Source: Rheinheimera sp. (GTDB lineage Bacteria > Pseudomonadota > Gammaproteobacteria > Enterobacterales > Alteromonadaceae). Taken from it: a DNA stretch of 64,000 nt. The notes beneath the pieces are model-generated. The model had not been told where the DNA came from. It saw nothing but the letters and a program-made list of their open reading frames with translations, and did not search any database. The DNA is taken from the NCBI RefSeq assembly GCF_030824435.1, contig NZ_JAVBXS010000100.1:1-64000 (forward strand). The letters run 5' to 3'. Made by a program: the position numbers and the translations under genes. This document shows, one piece after another, positions 30,639 through 41,663 of the stretch. The first letter of the stretch is position 1. The number at the start of each line of letters is the position of its first letter.

Positions 30639-31472
30639 ATGAAAGCTTTGACCAAGTTCGTTGTATTCGCAGGCTTATTTGCCACTACTATCAATACCTT
30701 ACCAAGTTACGCCGCCACTAATCCTTTAAAAGACGCCATCAACCACCCGGCACGCAGCGCTGTGAATAAAGCGCGTGATGTGCATCGCCACCCTTACGAA
30801 ACCCTGAGCTTTTTTGATGTAAAAGCCGACAGCACTGTGGTGGAAATTTCTCCTGGCGGCGGCTGGTACAGCGAAATTCTGGCGCCCTTATTAAAAGAAA
30901 AAGGCAAATATTACGCTGCGCACCAACCCGCTGATGCCACTTCTGATTACGCCAAAAGAACCCGTGCTGCTTATCTGGAAAAACTGGCGGCGGACCCTGT
31001 GTACAAAGCCGTGACTGTGACAGGTTTTGCGCCGGATAAAATGTATGAAGTAGCGCCAGCCGGTTCTGCCGATGTTGTGTTAACTTTCCGTAACCTGCAC
31101 AACTGGTACGAAAAAGATAAAGGTGAAGCCAGTCTGCTGACTGCTTTTAAAACTTTTCATGCCGCATTAAAACCAGGTGGTGTGCTGGGTGTGGTTGAAC
31201 ACCGTTTACCTGAAAGCAAATTAAAAACTGACTGGACAGATTCTGGTTATATGCCACAAAGCATGGTGGTGAAAGTGGCAGAACAAGCTGGTTTTGTGCT
31301 GGATGGCACCAGCGAAGTGAATGCCAATCCAAAAGATACTGCGGATCATCCAAAAGGTGTCTGGACTTTACCACCAGTGCTGGCACTGAAAGATCAGGAC
31401 AAAGCCAAATATATCGCCATTGGCGAAAGCGACCGTATGACGCTGAAGTTCCGTAAGCCAAAAGCTGAATAA
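30639..31472 (+). CDS. Exported class I SAM-dependent methyltransferase-like protein
   Basis: A 277-residue protein with an N-terminal signal peptide (MKALTKFVVFAGLFATTINT through PSYAA, cleavage near 26). A Rossmann methyltransferase-like fold follows: motif I region STVVEISPGGGWYSEIL, motif II/III around ADVVLTFRNLHNWY, and LKPGGVLGVVEHR. It resembles the COG4798 group of predicted methyltransferases. Export is odd because SAM is cytosolic, so it may bind another ligand or have lost catalysis. It is followed by purD 36 bp downstream; a shared transcript is possible but a functional link is not evident. Confidence 0.85.
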   Translation: MKALTKFVVFAGLFATTINTLPSYAATNPLKDAINHPARSAVNKARDVHRHPYETLSFFDVKADSTVVEISPGGGWYSEILAPLLKEKGKYYAAHQPADATSDYAKRTRAAYLEKLAADPVYKAVTVTGFAPDKMYEVAPAGSADVVLTFRNLHNWYEKDKGEASLLTAFKTFHAALKPGGVLGVVEHRLPESKLKTDWTDSGYMPQSMVVKVAEQAGFVLDGTSEVNANPKDTADHPKGVWTLPPVLALKDQDKAKYIAIGESDRMTLKFRKPKAE

Positions 31473-31508
31473 TTCCCAAAACCTTAAGCCAACGAAGTGG
31501 ACGTATTG

Positions 31509-32798
31509 ATGAAAGTTTTAGTGATAGGCGGCGGTGGCCGCGAACACGCGCTGGCGTGGAAAGCAGCCCAATCGCCAAAAGTCAGTCAGGTGTTTGTAGC
31601 TCCTGGTAATGCCGGTACTGCACTGGAAAACAATCTGAAAAATGTGGCTGTTGCAGCCGACGATGTACCGGCTTTATTGGCATTTGCTAAAGCCGAACAG
31701 ATTGACCTGACCATTGTTGGCCCTGAAGCACCGCTGGCCCGTGGTGTGGTGGACAGCTTCCGCGCTGCTGGTCTGGCTATTTTTGGCCCAACCAAAGCGG
31801 CAGCTCAGCTGGAAAGCTCCAAGGCATTTGCCAAAGACTTTTTAGCCCGCCATCAGATCCCAACCGCCGGTTACGGCACTTTCAGCGATATTTCCGATGC
31901 CAAAGCTTATGTGGCTGAACAAGGCACCCCTATTGTGATTAAGGCCGATGGTTTAGCGGCTGGCAAAGGGGTGATTATTGCGCAGACCGAAGCTGAAGCT
32001 TTTGCGGCCATAGAAGATATGTTGTCTGGCAACAAGTTTGGTGATGCCGGCAGCCGCGTGGTGATTGAAGAGTTTCTGGTTGGTGAAGAAGCCTCTTTTA
32101 TTGTGATGGTTGACGGTAAAAACGCTTTGGCTTTTGCGTCCAGTCAGGATCACAAAGCCCGCGATAATGGTGATAAAGGCCCAAATACCGGTGGTATGGG
32201 TGCTTATTCACCGGCGCCAGTGGTCACTCCGGCAGTGCACGATTGGGTGATGCAAAACGTGATTTACCCTACAGTGAATGGCATGGCAGCAGAAGGCACT
32301 GTGTATACAGGCTTTTTGTACGCAGGTTTAATGGTAGCGCCAAATGGCACCTGTAAAGTGCTGGAGTTTAACTGCCGTTTTGGTGACCCTGAAACTCAGC
32401 CAATTATGCTGCGCCTGCAGTCAGATTTAGTTGAGCTGTGCCAGAACGCTGTTGAAGGCAAGCTCGACCAAACTGAGATTGCTTTTGACAGCCGCGCTGC
32501 AGTTGGTGTGGTGCTTGCTGCCGGTGGTTACCCTGATGATTACCGTAAAGGTGATGTGATCAGCGGTTTACCACAAGCCGACAGCCGTGAAGCCAAGGTA
32601 TTCCACGCCGGTACCAAACTGGAAGATGGCAAAGTGGTGACAGCAGGTGGCCGGGTCTTATGTGCCACTGCTTTAGGTGCCAATGTGACAGCAGCACAAC
32701 AAGCCGCTTATCAGCTGGTTGACCAAATTCAGTGGGATGGTGTGTTTAGCCGTCGTGACATTGGTTACCGAGCCATAGCGCGCGAACAGCAAAAATAA
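31509..32798 (+). CDS. purD: Phosphoribosylamine-glycine ligase
   Basis: PurD joins phosphoribosylamine and glycine (GAR synthesis) in de novo purine synthesis. It is an ATP-grasp enzyme: MKVLVIGGGGREHALAWK at the N-terminus, IVIKADGLAAGKGVIIA and DHKARDNGDKGPNTGGMGAYSP in the grasp domain, and LEFNCRFGDPETQ near the metal site. The ATG at 31509 gives 429 residues with GTGGA upstream; a GTG at 31497 would add four. purH, its usual neighbour, is not present. A terminator follows. Confidence 0.97.
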   Translation: MKVLVIGGGGREHALAWKAAQSPKVSQVFVAPGNAGTALENNLKNVAVAADDVPALLAFAKAEQIDLTIVGPEAPLARGVVDSFRAAGLAIFGPTKAAAQLESSKAFAKDFLARHQIPTAGYGTFSDISDAKAYVAEQGTPIVIKADGLAAGKGVIIAQTEAEAFAAIEDMLSGNKFGDAGSRVVIEEFLVGEEASFIVMVDGKNALAFASSQDHKARDNGDKGPNTGGMGAYSPAPVVTPAVHDWVMQNVIYPTVNGMAAEGTVYTGFLYAGLMVAPNGTCKVLEFNCRFGDPETQPIMLRLQSDLVELCQNAVEGKLDQTEIAFDSRAAVGVVLAAGGYPDDYRKGDVISGLPQADSREAKVFHAGTKLEDGKVVTAGGRVLCATALGANVTAAQQAAYQLVDQIQWDGVFSRRDIGYRAIAREQQK

Positions 32799-32822
32799 CC
32801 CTTTGTTATCGCTGAAATCAGC

Positions 32823-32849
32823 AAAAGGCAGCCATTGGCTGCCTTTTTT
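32823..32849 (+). terminator. Terminator after purD
   Basis: AAAAGGCAGCC-ATT-GGCTGCCTTTTTT lies 24 bp beyond the purD stop: a 7-bp GC stem extended by A:T pairs, ending in six T residues. Confidence 0.88.
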
Positions 32850-32957
32850 ATCGTTAAAATCCGGCGCTTGATGCCAAGCCCCTTTGTTTGTCAGCATAAC
32901 TTGATTAAGCTAAGCCGCTATCGCGCGCTGCTGCGCTTTTTCTGTCAGGACATTCCG

Positions 32958-34733
32958 ATGAAGTTTTCTACTGCTGCTCTGGTGTTGTTACCACTGAGTT
33001 GTTCTTTGTTGTCGCTACCGCTTGCCGCACAGTGCAGCAAAGAATTTACCACTATTGCCGAAATTCAGGGTGCAGAAGCCCAAAGCCCTTTGCTGGGCAA
33101 CACTTTAACCACTCAGGGTGTTGTCATTGGCACCTTATATAAAAACAGCAAACAGCCGATGTTGCTGCTGCAAAGTGTGTTGCCAGACAACAAAACACAA
33201 ACATCGGAAGCCATATTAATTGCCGACAAAGAACTGGCCGGTATTTACCAGCAAGGTCAGTTACTTGAACTGACAGGCACAGTACGTGAATTACAACAAA
33301 TGACGGCTTTAACCAATATCAGCCACAGTGTTGTTTGTGCCGAAAATCAGCCAGTGCGCCAAAGCACAGTCACACTGCCAGTAAAACAACTGTCTGACTG
33401 GGAAAGTTTAGAAGGCCATTATGTCGTATTGCCACAACAGTTGGTGGTGAACGACAGTTACGGCCTGGCGCGTTTTGGTGAGCTGTTATTGGCTGATAAA
33501 AGGTTATTTATCGCCACCGAAATTAACCAGCCTGGCAGAGCAGCGGCCGCTTTTGAACAACAACAACTGTTGCATGAGATTGTCATTGACGATCAAAATT
33601 CAAAACAGAATGTCGAACCTGTGCCATTTCCGGGCGAGGGTTTAACCGCCGACAATACGGTGCGGGTTGGTGACAAAGTGCAGGCGGTTGAAGGTTATCT
33701 GGTACAAAACAAAGCCGGTTATCGCCTGCTGGTAAACAAAAAGCCGGTTTTTACCGCCGCCAATGCACGACAAACAGCACCTAAAGCCAAAAGCACAGGC
33801 ACAATCCGGGTCGCCAGTTTTAATGTGCTGAATTTTTTCACTGGCGCCGGCAATAACCCACAATTTCCAACCAAAAGAGGCGCCAGTAACCAGGCTGAGC
33901 TTGAGCGGCAACAAGCCAAAATGCTGGCCACTTTAACGGCGCTGGACGCTGATGTGATTGGTTTGCTGGAAGTTGAAAATAACGGTGAAGCCAAAGACAG
34001 CGCTATTGCCACTATAGTCTCAAGCCTGAACCAGCAACTTGGCAGTGAACAATATGCTTTTGTCAGCAGCAAGGTAAAACCCGGTGGTGACGATATTAAA
34101 GTGGCGATGATTTACCGCACTGAAGTGGTACAGCCGATAGGCACAGCAGCACTGAAACTGGACGCACCTTTTGACCGCGGCAGCCGCCCGCCTTTGGCGC
34201 AAAGTTTCCGCGATCAGGCGTCCGGCACTGAATTTACCGTCAGTATCAACCACTTTAAATCCAAAGGCAGTTGCCCAAAACAACAGATGCCGGACAGTGA
34301 TCAGGGCGACGGTCAGGCCTGTTGGAATCCAACCAGAGTAAAAGCTGCCAAAGCATTGCTCAGCTGGCTGGACACTAATCCAACCGGAATTAACAGCCCA
34401 AACCGGCTGATCATCGGTGATTTAAATGCTTACCGGATGGAAGATCCGGTAAAAACCTTAGAACAAGCCGGTTTTGTGCATCTGGCGGGTAAAGGTCAGC
34501 ATTGGTCTTTTGTTTATCGTGGCCGCTCCGGCACTTTGGATCACGCTTTAGCCAGCCCTACACTTGCGAAGCAGCTTCAGCAGTTCCAGCACTGGAATAT
34601 CAACGCCGATGAACCGGCAGTGCTTGATTACAACACTGAATTTAAATCGAAAAACCAGCAACAGAGCCTGTACGCGCCAACGCCGTTCCGCTCTTCTGAT
34701 CACGACCCTCTGTTGATGGATTTTAAGTTCTGA
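32958..34733 (+). CDS. Exported ExeM/NucH-type endonuclease
   Basis: A 591-residue extracellular DNase-like protein. From ATG 32958 (AGGA upstream) there is a signal peptide (MKFSTAALVLLPLSCSLLSL to about 24). An OB-like/LTD-type N-terminal half (about 30-270) follows, then an endonuclease/exonuclease/phosphatase domain (about 280-591). That domain has TIRVASFNVLNFF, VIGLLEVENNG (metal-binding Glu), SINHFKSKG, LIIGDLNAYRMEDP and a final SSDHDPLLMDFKF (catalytic Asp-His). The layout matches Shewanella ExeM and related nucleases, which use extracellular DNA. Unlike some relatives it lacks a C-terminal GlyGly-CTERM sorting segment. It has its own terminator. Confidence 0.92.
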   Translation: MKFSTAALVLLPLSCSLLSLPLAAQCSKEFTTIAEIQGAEAQSPLLGNTLTTQGVVIGTLYKNSKQPMLLLQSVLPDNKTQTSEAILIADKELAGIYQQGQLLELTGTVRELQQMTALTNISHSVVCAENQPVRQSTVTLPVKQLSDWESLEGHYVVLPQQLVVNDSYGLARFGELLLADKRLFIATEINQPGRAAAAFEQQQLLHEIVIDDQNSKQNVEPVPFPGEGLTADNTVRVGDKVQAVEGYLVQNKAGYRLLVNKKPVFTAANARQTAPKAKSTGTIRVASFNVLNFFTGAGNNPQFPTKRGASNQAELERQQAKMLATLTALDADVIGLLEVENNGEAKDSAIATIVSSLNQQLGSEQYAFVSSKVKPGGDDIKVAMIYRTEVVQPIGTAALKLDAPFDRGSRPPLAQSFRDQASGTEFTVSINHFKSKGSCPKQQMPDSDQGDGQACWNPTRVKAAKALLSWLDTNPTGINSPNRLIIGDLNAYRMEDPVKTLEQAGFVHLAGKGQHWSFVYRGRSGTLDHALASPTLAKQLQQFQHWNINADEPAVLDYNTEFKSKNQQQSLYAPTPFRSSDHDPLLMDFKF

Positions 34734-34750
34734 TAGCTTACAAGAACAAC

Positions 34751-34778
34751 AAAGGGGCCGCTGGCCCCTTTGTTTTTT
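34751..34778 (+). terminator. Terminator after the ExeM-like nuclease
   Basis: AAAGGGGCC-GCT-GGCCCCTTT, then TGTTTTTT. Lies 18 bp past the stop. Confidence 0.88.
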
Positions 34779-34801
34779 AAGAGTTTTTATTGTGTTTCCG
34801 T

Positions 34802-35197
34802 TCAGCCTGCGGCTAAAGCAGAGCGCACCAGCATAGTTAAAATTGCGGCGCAGCCCAGCACCCAAACCGCAGAGCGTAAATAAGCTTTATCCAGCCAATA
34901 CAACAGCACAAACAGCAGCCGGCAAATCAGATAAGCCACCGCCAGTTGTTGCATCAAAACATCTGTGTTGCCGCTCGCCACACAAGCAATAAAAGCCGCC
35001 AGATACAGCTGCAAGGCTTCAAAACTATTGTGATGCGCCGCATTGGCGCGCTGGCCCAAACCTTCTAATTTGGCCTGTTGCGCCCGAGGATTATGGTAGT
35101 CATAACCACCCAGTTTTTTTTGCGCCTGAATAACCGGAATACGCGCCAGATAAATCACCAGCACCAGGGAAAAAGCCACCCAAATCAACACTGTCAT
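34802..35197 (-). CDS. MAPEG family membrane protein
   Basis: The 131-residue protein has four hydrophobic segments (about 3-20, 62-80, 84-101, 108-127). The MAPEG-type loop ANAAHHNSFEALQLYLAA lies between the first and second helix. MAPEG proteins include glutathione-dependent membrane enzymes, but bacterial members of this short kind are mostly uncharacterised. Its ATG overlaps the stop of the upstream propeller gene by 4 bp (ATGA), so the two are translationally coupled. Confidence 0.9.
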   Translation of the reverse strand: MTVLIWVAFSLVLVIYLARIPVIQAQKKLGGYDYHNPRAQQAKLEGLGQRANAAHHNSFEALQLYLAAFIACVASGNTDVLMQQLAVAYLICRLLFVLLYWLDKAYLRSAVWVLGCAAILTMLVRSALAAG

Positions 35198-36090
35198 TTA
35201 GCGCTCTCCCCTTTCGGCTGGCAAACAAAGGCCAGTTTTTGCTGATTGGCGCTGATACTAAAACGGCTGACACTGCCGTTGCAGCTTTTACTTAAATCCA
35301 GCCAGACTTGCCAGCTGTTTGTACCAGGTTGCCAGCTGTAAATGCTGTTGCCGGCCGACACCAGCAAGGTATCGCTGTTGTACCAACGCAAATCCTGCCC
35401 GGTTTCCGGCAATAACAGCTGTTTGGATTTTAGGGTTTTGCTGTTAGTTTCAAACCAACTTAATGACAATCTATCCCCATGCTTTTCGGTGAAATAAGCT
35501 TCCTTACTATCAGGGCGCCATGCCAGGGAGCGACCAATATTTTTTGCCAGCGTCTGCATTTCACCTTTGCTGCTGCGATAAGCAATCTGATGGTCAGCTT
35601 CGTCTTTGCCCAGAATAAATAACAATAAATCAGCATCAGGGCCCCAGGCGTGATAACCCACGTCTTTTGGCTCGGCAAACAAAGCTTTGGCCTCGCCTTG
35701 CGCCGGAATACGCCATAGCCGCTGTGTGCCATCGGCTTCCACCACTACAGCAGAAAGCGCACCGTCCGGCAAAACAGTGGGTGAAAATTCACTCAGTGGT
35801 GTAGCACGATACAGGCCGGACTCACCGCTTTTAATATTCAGACTGGCAATATCCATTTGGCTTTGCTCAGCGTTTTTTTGCTCTGAGGTCCAGTATAAAA
35901 ACCGGCCATCGTGACTAAAAGCCGGCTGGTTCTGGTAACCGGTTTTGTGATTGACCTTTTTTATATTACTGATTTTTTGCTGATGTAAATCAGCCAGATA
36001 AAGATCGAACTCTGGAGAGGCCGTTTGCGCCTGAACAAAATTAACCACAGCTATCGTACTGATAAAAAGCGTATTTTTAAAAACAGCCAT
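35194..36090 (-). CDS. Exported TolB-like beta-propeller protein
   Basis: A 298-residue protein with a signal peptide (MAVFKNTLFISTIAVVNFVQA) and repeated PD40/TolB-type blades, e.g. NQPAFSHDGRFLYWTS, GPDADLLLFILGK and AWRPDSKEAYFTEK. Such propellers occur as TolB relatives and as sensors of periplasmic ligands; no precise function can be given. I start at ATG 36090, with AAGGACC upstream. The last 4 bp overlap the MAPEG gene, suggesting a two-gene operon divergent from prkB. Confidence 0.85.
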   Translation of the reverse strand: MAVFKNTLFISTIAVVNFVQAQTASPEFDLYLADLHQQKISNIKKVNHKTGYQNQPAFSHDGRFLYWTSEQKNAEQSQMDIASLNIKSGESGLYRATPLSEFSPTVLPDGALSAVVVEADGTQRLWRIPAQGEAKALFAEPKDVGYHAWGPDADLLLFILGKDEADHQIAYRSSKGEMQTLAKNIGRSLAWRPDSKEAYFTEKHGDRLSLSWFETNSKTLKSKQLLLPETGQDLRWYNSDTLLVSAGNSIYSWQPGTNSWQVWLDLSKSCNGSVSRFSISANQQKLAFVCQPKGESAK

Positions 36091-36206
36091 CAAGGTCCTT
36101 CCCTAACAAATGTTGTGGCAGCTTCATCTGCTCACCACAAAAGCGGTTGCGAAGTTTTCACTTTATCCTTTATGGTAAGGCCAAGGCAAATGAGGTCAGA
36201 GAAGTT

Positions 36207-37100
36207 ATGTCAGAACGCAATCCGATTATTGCCGTCACAGGTTCCAGTGGCGCAGGCACCAGTACCACGACCAATTCTTTTTCGCATATTTTCAGAAGCT
36301 TAGGCATTGATGCAGCCATGGTGGAAGGTGACTGTTTTCATAAATTCAGCCGCCCTGAAATGGACGTTGCTATTAGAAAAGCCAAAGAACAAGGCAAATA
36401 CATCAGCTATTTTGGTGCCGAAGCCAATGATTTTGGCGCGCTGGAAAACTGTTTTGCCAGTTATGCCGAACATGGCATGGCCAAAATTCGCCGTTATCTG
36501 CACACTTTTGATGAAGCTGTGCCTTATAACCAGCTGCCCGGCACTTTTACGCCATGGCAGGAGTTACGCCCAGACACCGATTTGTTGTTTTATGAAGGCC
36601 TGCATGGTGGTGTGGTTACCGACCACCATAACGTGGCGCAGCATGTGGATTTACTGATTGGCATGGTGCCTATCGTCAACCTGGAGTGGATCCAGAAAAT
36701 TATCCGCGACACCTCCGAGCGTGGTCACTCGCGTGAAGCGGTACAAGCTAGCATAGTGCGCAGCATGGATGATTACATCAACCACATCACACCGCAGTTT
36801 TCCCGTACTCATATTAACTTTCAACGCGTGCCGACGGTGGACACCTCTAACCCTTTTAGCGCCAAAGACATTCCGTCTTTGGATGAAAGTTTTGTGGTGA
36901 TCCGCTTTCGCGGCATTAAACACGTGGATTTCCCTTATTACCTGCAAATGATCAACGGCTCATTTATGTCGCGGGTGAATACGCTGGTGGTGCCGGGCGG
37001 TAAAATGGGTTTGGCAATGGAGCTGATTTTAACGCCGCTGATAGAAGAGCTGATGCTCAAACGCCGTCAGGCACGTGGGCAGGTGAACTGGCTCGAGTGA
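36207..37100 (+). CDS. prkB: Phosphoribulokinase-like protein PrkB
   Basis: The 297-residue protein from ATG 36207 begins MSERNPIIAVTGSSGAGTST, with the P-loop GSSGAGTST at 12-20. It has the phosphoribulokinase/uridine kinase fold (FYEGLHGGVVTDHHNV, DLLIGMVPIVNLEWIQKI). It is close to E. coli PrkB and is not accompanied by RuBisCO or other Calvin-cycle genes, so the natural substrate is uncertain. In enterobacteria prkB lies near crp and yhfA. Here the OsmC/YhfA gene is nearby but crp is not. Confidence 0.93.
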   Translation: MSERNPIIAVTGSSGAGTSTTTNSFSHIFRSLGIDAAMVEGDCFHKFSRPEMDVAIRKAKEQGKYISYFGAEANDFGALENCFASYAEHGMAKIRRYLHTFDEAVPYNQLPGTFTPWQELRPDTDLLFYEGLHGGVVTDHHNVAQHVDLLIGMVPIVNLEWIQKIIRDTSERGHSREAVQASIVRSMDDYINHITPQFSRTHINFQRVPTVDTSNPFSAKDIPSLDESFVVIRFRGIKHVDFPYYLQMINGSFMSRVNTLVVPGGKMGLAMELILTPLIEELMLKRRQARGQVNWLE

Positions 37101-37134
37101 GGTGGTTTGAGTCTAGTGGCTTGGATCATCCAAT

Positions 37135-37162
37135 AAAAAAACCGCATGCAGCGGTTTTTTTA
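37135..37162. terminator. Bidirectional terminator between prkB and speD
   Basis: AAAAAACCGC-ATGCA-GCGGTTTTTT with T runs on both strands. It serves the converging prkB and speD genes. Confidence 0.88.
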
Positions 37163-37186
37163 TTTGGCAAAGTATTTATCAACACA

Positions 37187-38005
37187 TCAGTTCATATCGG
37201 GCAGATTACGGCCGTAAAAAATTTCCCGCATTTCGCGTTTTACTTTTTTGCTGATGTCTTTTTGTTCGTCACTGCTGAGCGATTCTGCACCAGCACCAAA
37301 CAAATAGTTATTTAAATCAAAGTCTTTGAGCATCATTTTGGTGTGAAACAGGTTTTCCTGATACACATTCACATCCACCATCTGGAAGGCATTTTTAGTT
37401 GGTGCATCCATAAAGTTCTGAATCGAATGAATCGGATGGTCGATGTAATGTTTGACACCATGCACATCACGGGTAAAACCACGCACTCTGTAATCGATGG
37501 TGACAATGTCAGATTCAAAACTGTGGATCAGGTAATTCAGCGCTTTGAGGGGTGAAATCACACCACAGGTCGACACTTCGATGTCGGCGCGGAAAGTACA
37601 GATGCCGCCATGCGGATGATGTTCAGGGTAAGTGTGCACACAGATATGGCTTTTATCCAGATGCGCCACTATGGCGTCCGGCAGCGGCCCTGGTTGTTCT
37701 GAATTATCGTTTTTGGCGTCTTCAGGTTTTTCAATGGGTTCTTCACACACCAGAATGGTCACGCTGGCACCTTGTGGATCATAATCCTGGCGCGCCACAT
37801 TCAGAATATTGGCACCAATAATATCAACAACTTCACTAAGGATATCGGTCAGACGGTCAGCGTTATATTGCTCGTCGATATACGAAATATATTCCTGCCT
37901 GTCCTGTTCAGTCGGGGCATAACAAATATCGTAAATGCTGAAACTTAAGCTTTTGGTTAAATTGTTAAAGCCATGCAGCTTCAATTTTTCAAAAGGTTTT
38001 ACCAC
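37187..38005 (-). CDS. speD: S-adenosylmethionine decarboxylase proenzyme
   Basis: SpeD makes decarboxylated SAM, the aminopropyl donor for spermidine. The 272-residue proenzyme is the class 1 bacterial type. Autocleavage is expected between Lys118 and Ser119 in [14 protein letters not shown], with Ser119 becoming the pyruvoyl group. [27 protein letters not shown] is also family-typical. It starts at GTG 38005 with GGAG upstream. speE is not adjacent. Confidence 0.97.
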   Translation of the reverse strand: MVKPFEKLKLHGFNNLTKSLSFSIYDICYAPTEQDRQEYISYIDEQYNADRLTDILSEVVDIIGANILNVARQDYDPQGASVTILVCEEPIEKPEDAKNDNSEQPGPLPDAIVAHLDKSHICVHTYPEHHPHGGICTFRADIEVSTCGVISPLKALNYLIHSFESDIVTIDYRVRGFTRDVHGVKHYIDHPIHSIQNFMDAPTKNAFQMVDVNVYQENLFHTKMMLKDFDLNNYLFGAGAESLSSDEQKDISKKVKREMREIFYGRNLPDMN

Positions 38006-38064
38006 GGTATAAATTCTCCACTGCCGGTGTCAGACACCAGCAGTATAGTGTAAACAAACTTTCT

Positions 38065-38508
38065 TCAGCTTTGTGGCTGAACTTCAGAAGGATGTACGCT
38101 AAACGAATGGGTCACTTCCATAGCCTGCTGCAGCATAATAGACACTGAGCAGTATTTTTCAGCCGACAGGTTTACGGCACGTTCCACGTGTTTTTCGCTG
38201 ACATCAAAACCTGTGACTTCAAAATGCAGGTGAATTTTGCTAAATACCCGCGGAATAGTGTCAACCCGCTCGCCTGTGAGTACCACACGGCAATTGGTGA
38301 CCTGTTGTTTGGCTTTTTGCAAAATGCTGACCACATCCACCGACGAACAGGCGCCAGCCGACATTAACAACATTTCCATTGGAGTGGGTGCTACGCCGGA
38401 ATCTTTATTGGAATCAAACACCACTGCATGACCAGTGCCGGAACGACCTATAAAATTACTGTCGCCCGCCCAACTGACTGTTGCTTGTAATTGGTTATCG
38501 CCTGCCAT
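38065..38508 (-). CDS. OsmC family protein (YhfA-like)
   Basis: A 147-residue OsmC/Ohr-fold protein. The two redox cysteines typical of the superfamily are Cys54 (SAGACSSVDVV) and Cys120 (SAEKYCSVSIML). It looks most like the YhfA subgroup, which is linked to crp in enterobacteria, rather than to organic-hydroperoxide-specific Ohr. Likely a thiol-dependent peroxidase or a related detoxifying protein in the cytoplasm. It lies 59 bp upstream of speD in the same direction. Confidence 0.92.
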   Translation of the reverse strand: MAGDNQLQATVSWAGDSNFIGRSGTGHAVVFDSNKDSGVAPTPMEMLLMSAGACSSVDVVSILQKAKQQVTNCRVVLTGERVDTIPRVFSKIHLHFEVTGFDVSEKHVERAVNLSAEKYCSVSIMLQQAMEVTHSFSVHPSEVQPQS

Positions 38509-38590
38509 TTTGTTGCTCCATCAAAAATCAGGCAGTTATTCTACGAAAAATGCGCCGGGCAAGCCAGCCAATGCAGGTCGATTTACCGGA

Positions 38591-38941
38591 TTAATCCATC
38601 AGGTGGGCAATAGCGGTGTCAAACAGGTTTTTAATCAGCAGCGCAACTTCATTAATTAATTCAATCTGTTCTTCAGTGGCAGGCCTGTTAAGCACAGACG
38701 CAAGCACTTCCTGGAAGTCGTACATAATACCGTCAACTTCGCGGATAATCTGGCTACGGTGAATGGTTTCAAGCTCAGTGTGCTGAGTGCAAAGCTGAAT
38801 AATTTGTTCGGCAATACTTTCTTCAATAATCACACCCAGGGTTTTGCCGTCTGCCGTGGCAGTACCAGCCTGTTCGAACAAGGCTAAATGCTCAGTTAAA
38901 AACTGGATCAGGTGTTCATAACCGGGTTTGTCTGTGACCAT
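38591..38941 (-). CDS. DUF3802-like protein
   Basis: A 116-residue soluble, acidic, helical protein of unknown function, starting MVTDKPGYEHLIQFLTEHLALFE. The size, the sequence style and the neighbourhood in marine gammaproteobacteria fit DUF3802, but that is from memory. No catalytic motif, signal peptide or membrane segment is evident. I use ATG 38941; a TTG at 38953 would add four residues. The Shine-Dalgarno is weak. It follows astD in the same direction after 214 bp and a terminator. Confidence 0.75.
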   Translation of the reverse strand: MVTDKPGYEHLIQFLTEHLALFEQAGTATADGKTLGVIIEESIAEQIIQLCTQHTELETIHRSQIIREVDGIMYDFQEVLASVLNRPATEEQIELINEVALLIKNLFDTAIAHLMD

Positions 38942-39101
38942 GGTAAAAACCAAAAAACCGAAGTATGGAAAGAGTAGTCAAATCTGCCACAGAACGCGAA
39001 GCAGCGTAAAGCACTGAACGAAAATATTTTTATTGGCTTCGTCAGGGATCGGCCGGGGTTCTGGTTGCACGCTGCAACAACAGATCCATCCGCCACAACA
39101 C

Positions 39102-39129
39102 AAAAAATAAAGGGGCATTCACTGCCCCT
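39102..39129 (-). terminator. Terminator after astD
   Basis: AGGGGCA-TTCAC-TGCCCCT with a minus-strand tail of TTATTTTTT. Lies about 27 bp past the astD stop. Confidence 0.82.
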
Positions 39130-39155
39130 GCTCTGCTGCATCTGGTCTCTGATGG

Positions 39156-40646
<1,491 letters not shown>

Positions 40647-41663
40647 TTATAACCGGGCTAACCGCACCCAATCGCCGTCCTGAACCTGTAAGCCTTCGGC
40701 AATATCCAGTGGCAAATTCACTTCTTCACTGGTTTCATTCACATGCAAATGTGCCCAGCCAGCGCGGAAATTCATCCGGTCGGTATTACAAATCAGATAA
40801 GGCTGACCACCGCTGACATCTTTCACCCGCACCTGCAAACGACGGCTATTGCGCGCAGTGCGGATATGCTCGAGCTTGGCTTCCACTGTTGGACCAGCGT
40901 CAAAAATATCAACATAACCTGTGGTGGAAAAACCTTCGGAATGCAATAAAGCTAAAGCTGGTTTGGTTTTTTCATGCACCTGACCAATCACAGCCTGAGC
41001 ACTTTTACTGAGCAAACTGACATAGATGGGGTATTTGGGCATCAGTTCGGCAATAAACACTTTTTGGCCTATGCCGGTCAGGTAATCTGCGGTTGGAAAG
41101 TCCACTGAAAAAAAGTGCTCTTCCAGCCATTGCCAGAATGGCGAATTACCTTTTTCGTCTGACACACCACGCATTTCGGCAATAACACGGTCGGCAAAAC
41201 GCTGACGAAATTCCGCCATAAACAAAAAGCGAAACCGCGACAACAACTTGCCATTGTGTTTTAAACGGCGGTTTTCCCGAAGGAACAAAGTGCAAAGTTC
41301 AGTAGCGCCTGTGTAGTCATTACAAAGCGTCAGAATATCAACAGTGTTGTAAACACCCAGCGCTCTGGAGGTATGCACCACCTTACCCAGATGATAATGG
41401 TAAAACGCATCATCCAGGCCAACAGCGGCTTCTATCGCACTGGTACCGCAGATATGGCCGGTTTCAGTGTCTTCCAGCACAAACAAATAACCTTCATCTC
41501 CTGGTTTGCTGATTTCTTTGGCAAATGAACTTTCAGAGCGGTTAATTTTGCGTTGTAACAGCTCATCATTGACAGGCAAAGAGGTAAAACCGTGGCCGGA
41601 CTCCACTGCCATCTCATAGAGGGCAGGATAATCAGCGGCGCGGATTGGGCGAATAATCATCAT
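40647..41663 (-). CDS. astA: Arginine N-succinyltransferase
   Basis: AstA transfers succinyl from succinyl-CoA to arginine, the first AST step. The 338-residue protein starts MMIIRPIRAADYPALYEMA and has the GNAT-like blocks NGKLLSRFRFLFMAEFRQRF and FSTTGYVDIFDAGPTVEA typical of the family. It is a single-subunit form (no separate AruF/AruG pair). It is located between astC and astD. The 198-bp gap from astC carries two small inverted repeats. Confidence 0.96.
   Translation of the reverse strand: MMIIRPIRAADYPALYEMAVESGHGFTSLPVNDELLQRKINRSESSFAKEISKPGDEGYLFVLEDTETGHICGTSAIEAAVGLDDAFYHYHLGKVVHTSRALGVYNTVDILTLCNDYTGATELCTLFLRENRRLKHNGKLLSRFRFLFMAEFRQRFADRVIAEMRGVSDEKGNSPFWQWLEEHFFSVDFPTADYLTGIGQKVFIAELMPKYPIYVSLLSKSAQAVIGQVHEKTKPALALLHSEGFSTTGYVDIFDAGPTVEAKLEHIRTARNSRRLQVRVKDVSGGQPYLICNTDRMNFRAGWAHLHVNETSEEVNLPLDIAEGLQVQDGDWVRLARL

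Noticed and set aside
36207-37100. prkB as evidence of a Calvin cycle
   Set aside because: The protein is the PrkB type common in non-autotrophic gammaproteobacteria, and no RuBisCO or cbb genes accompany it.
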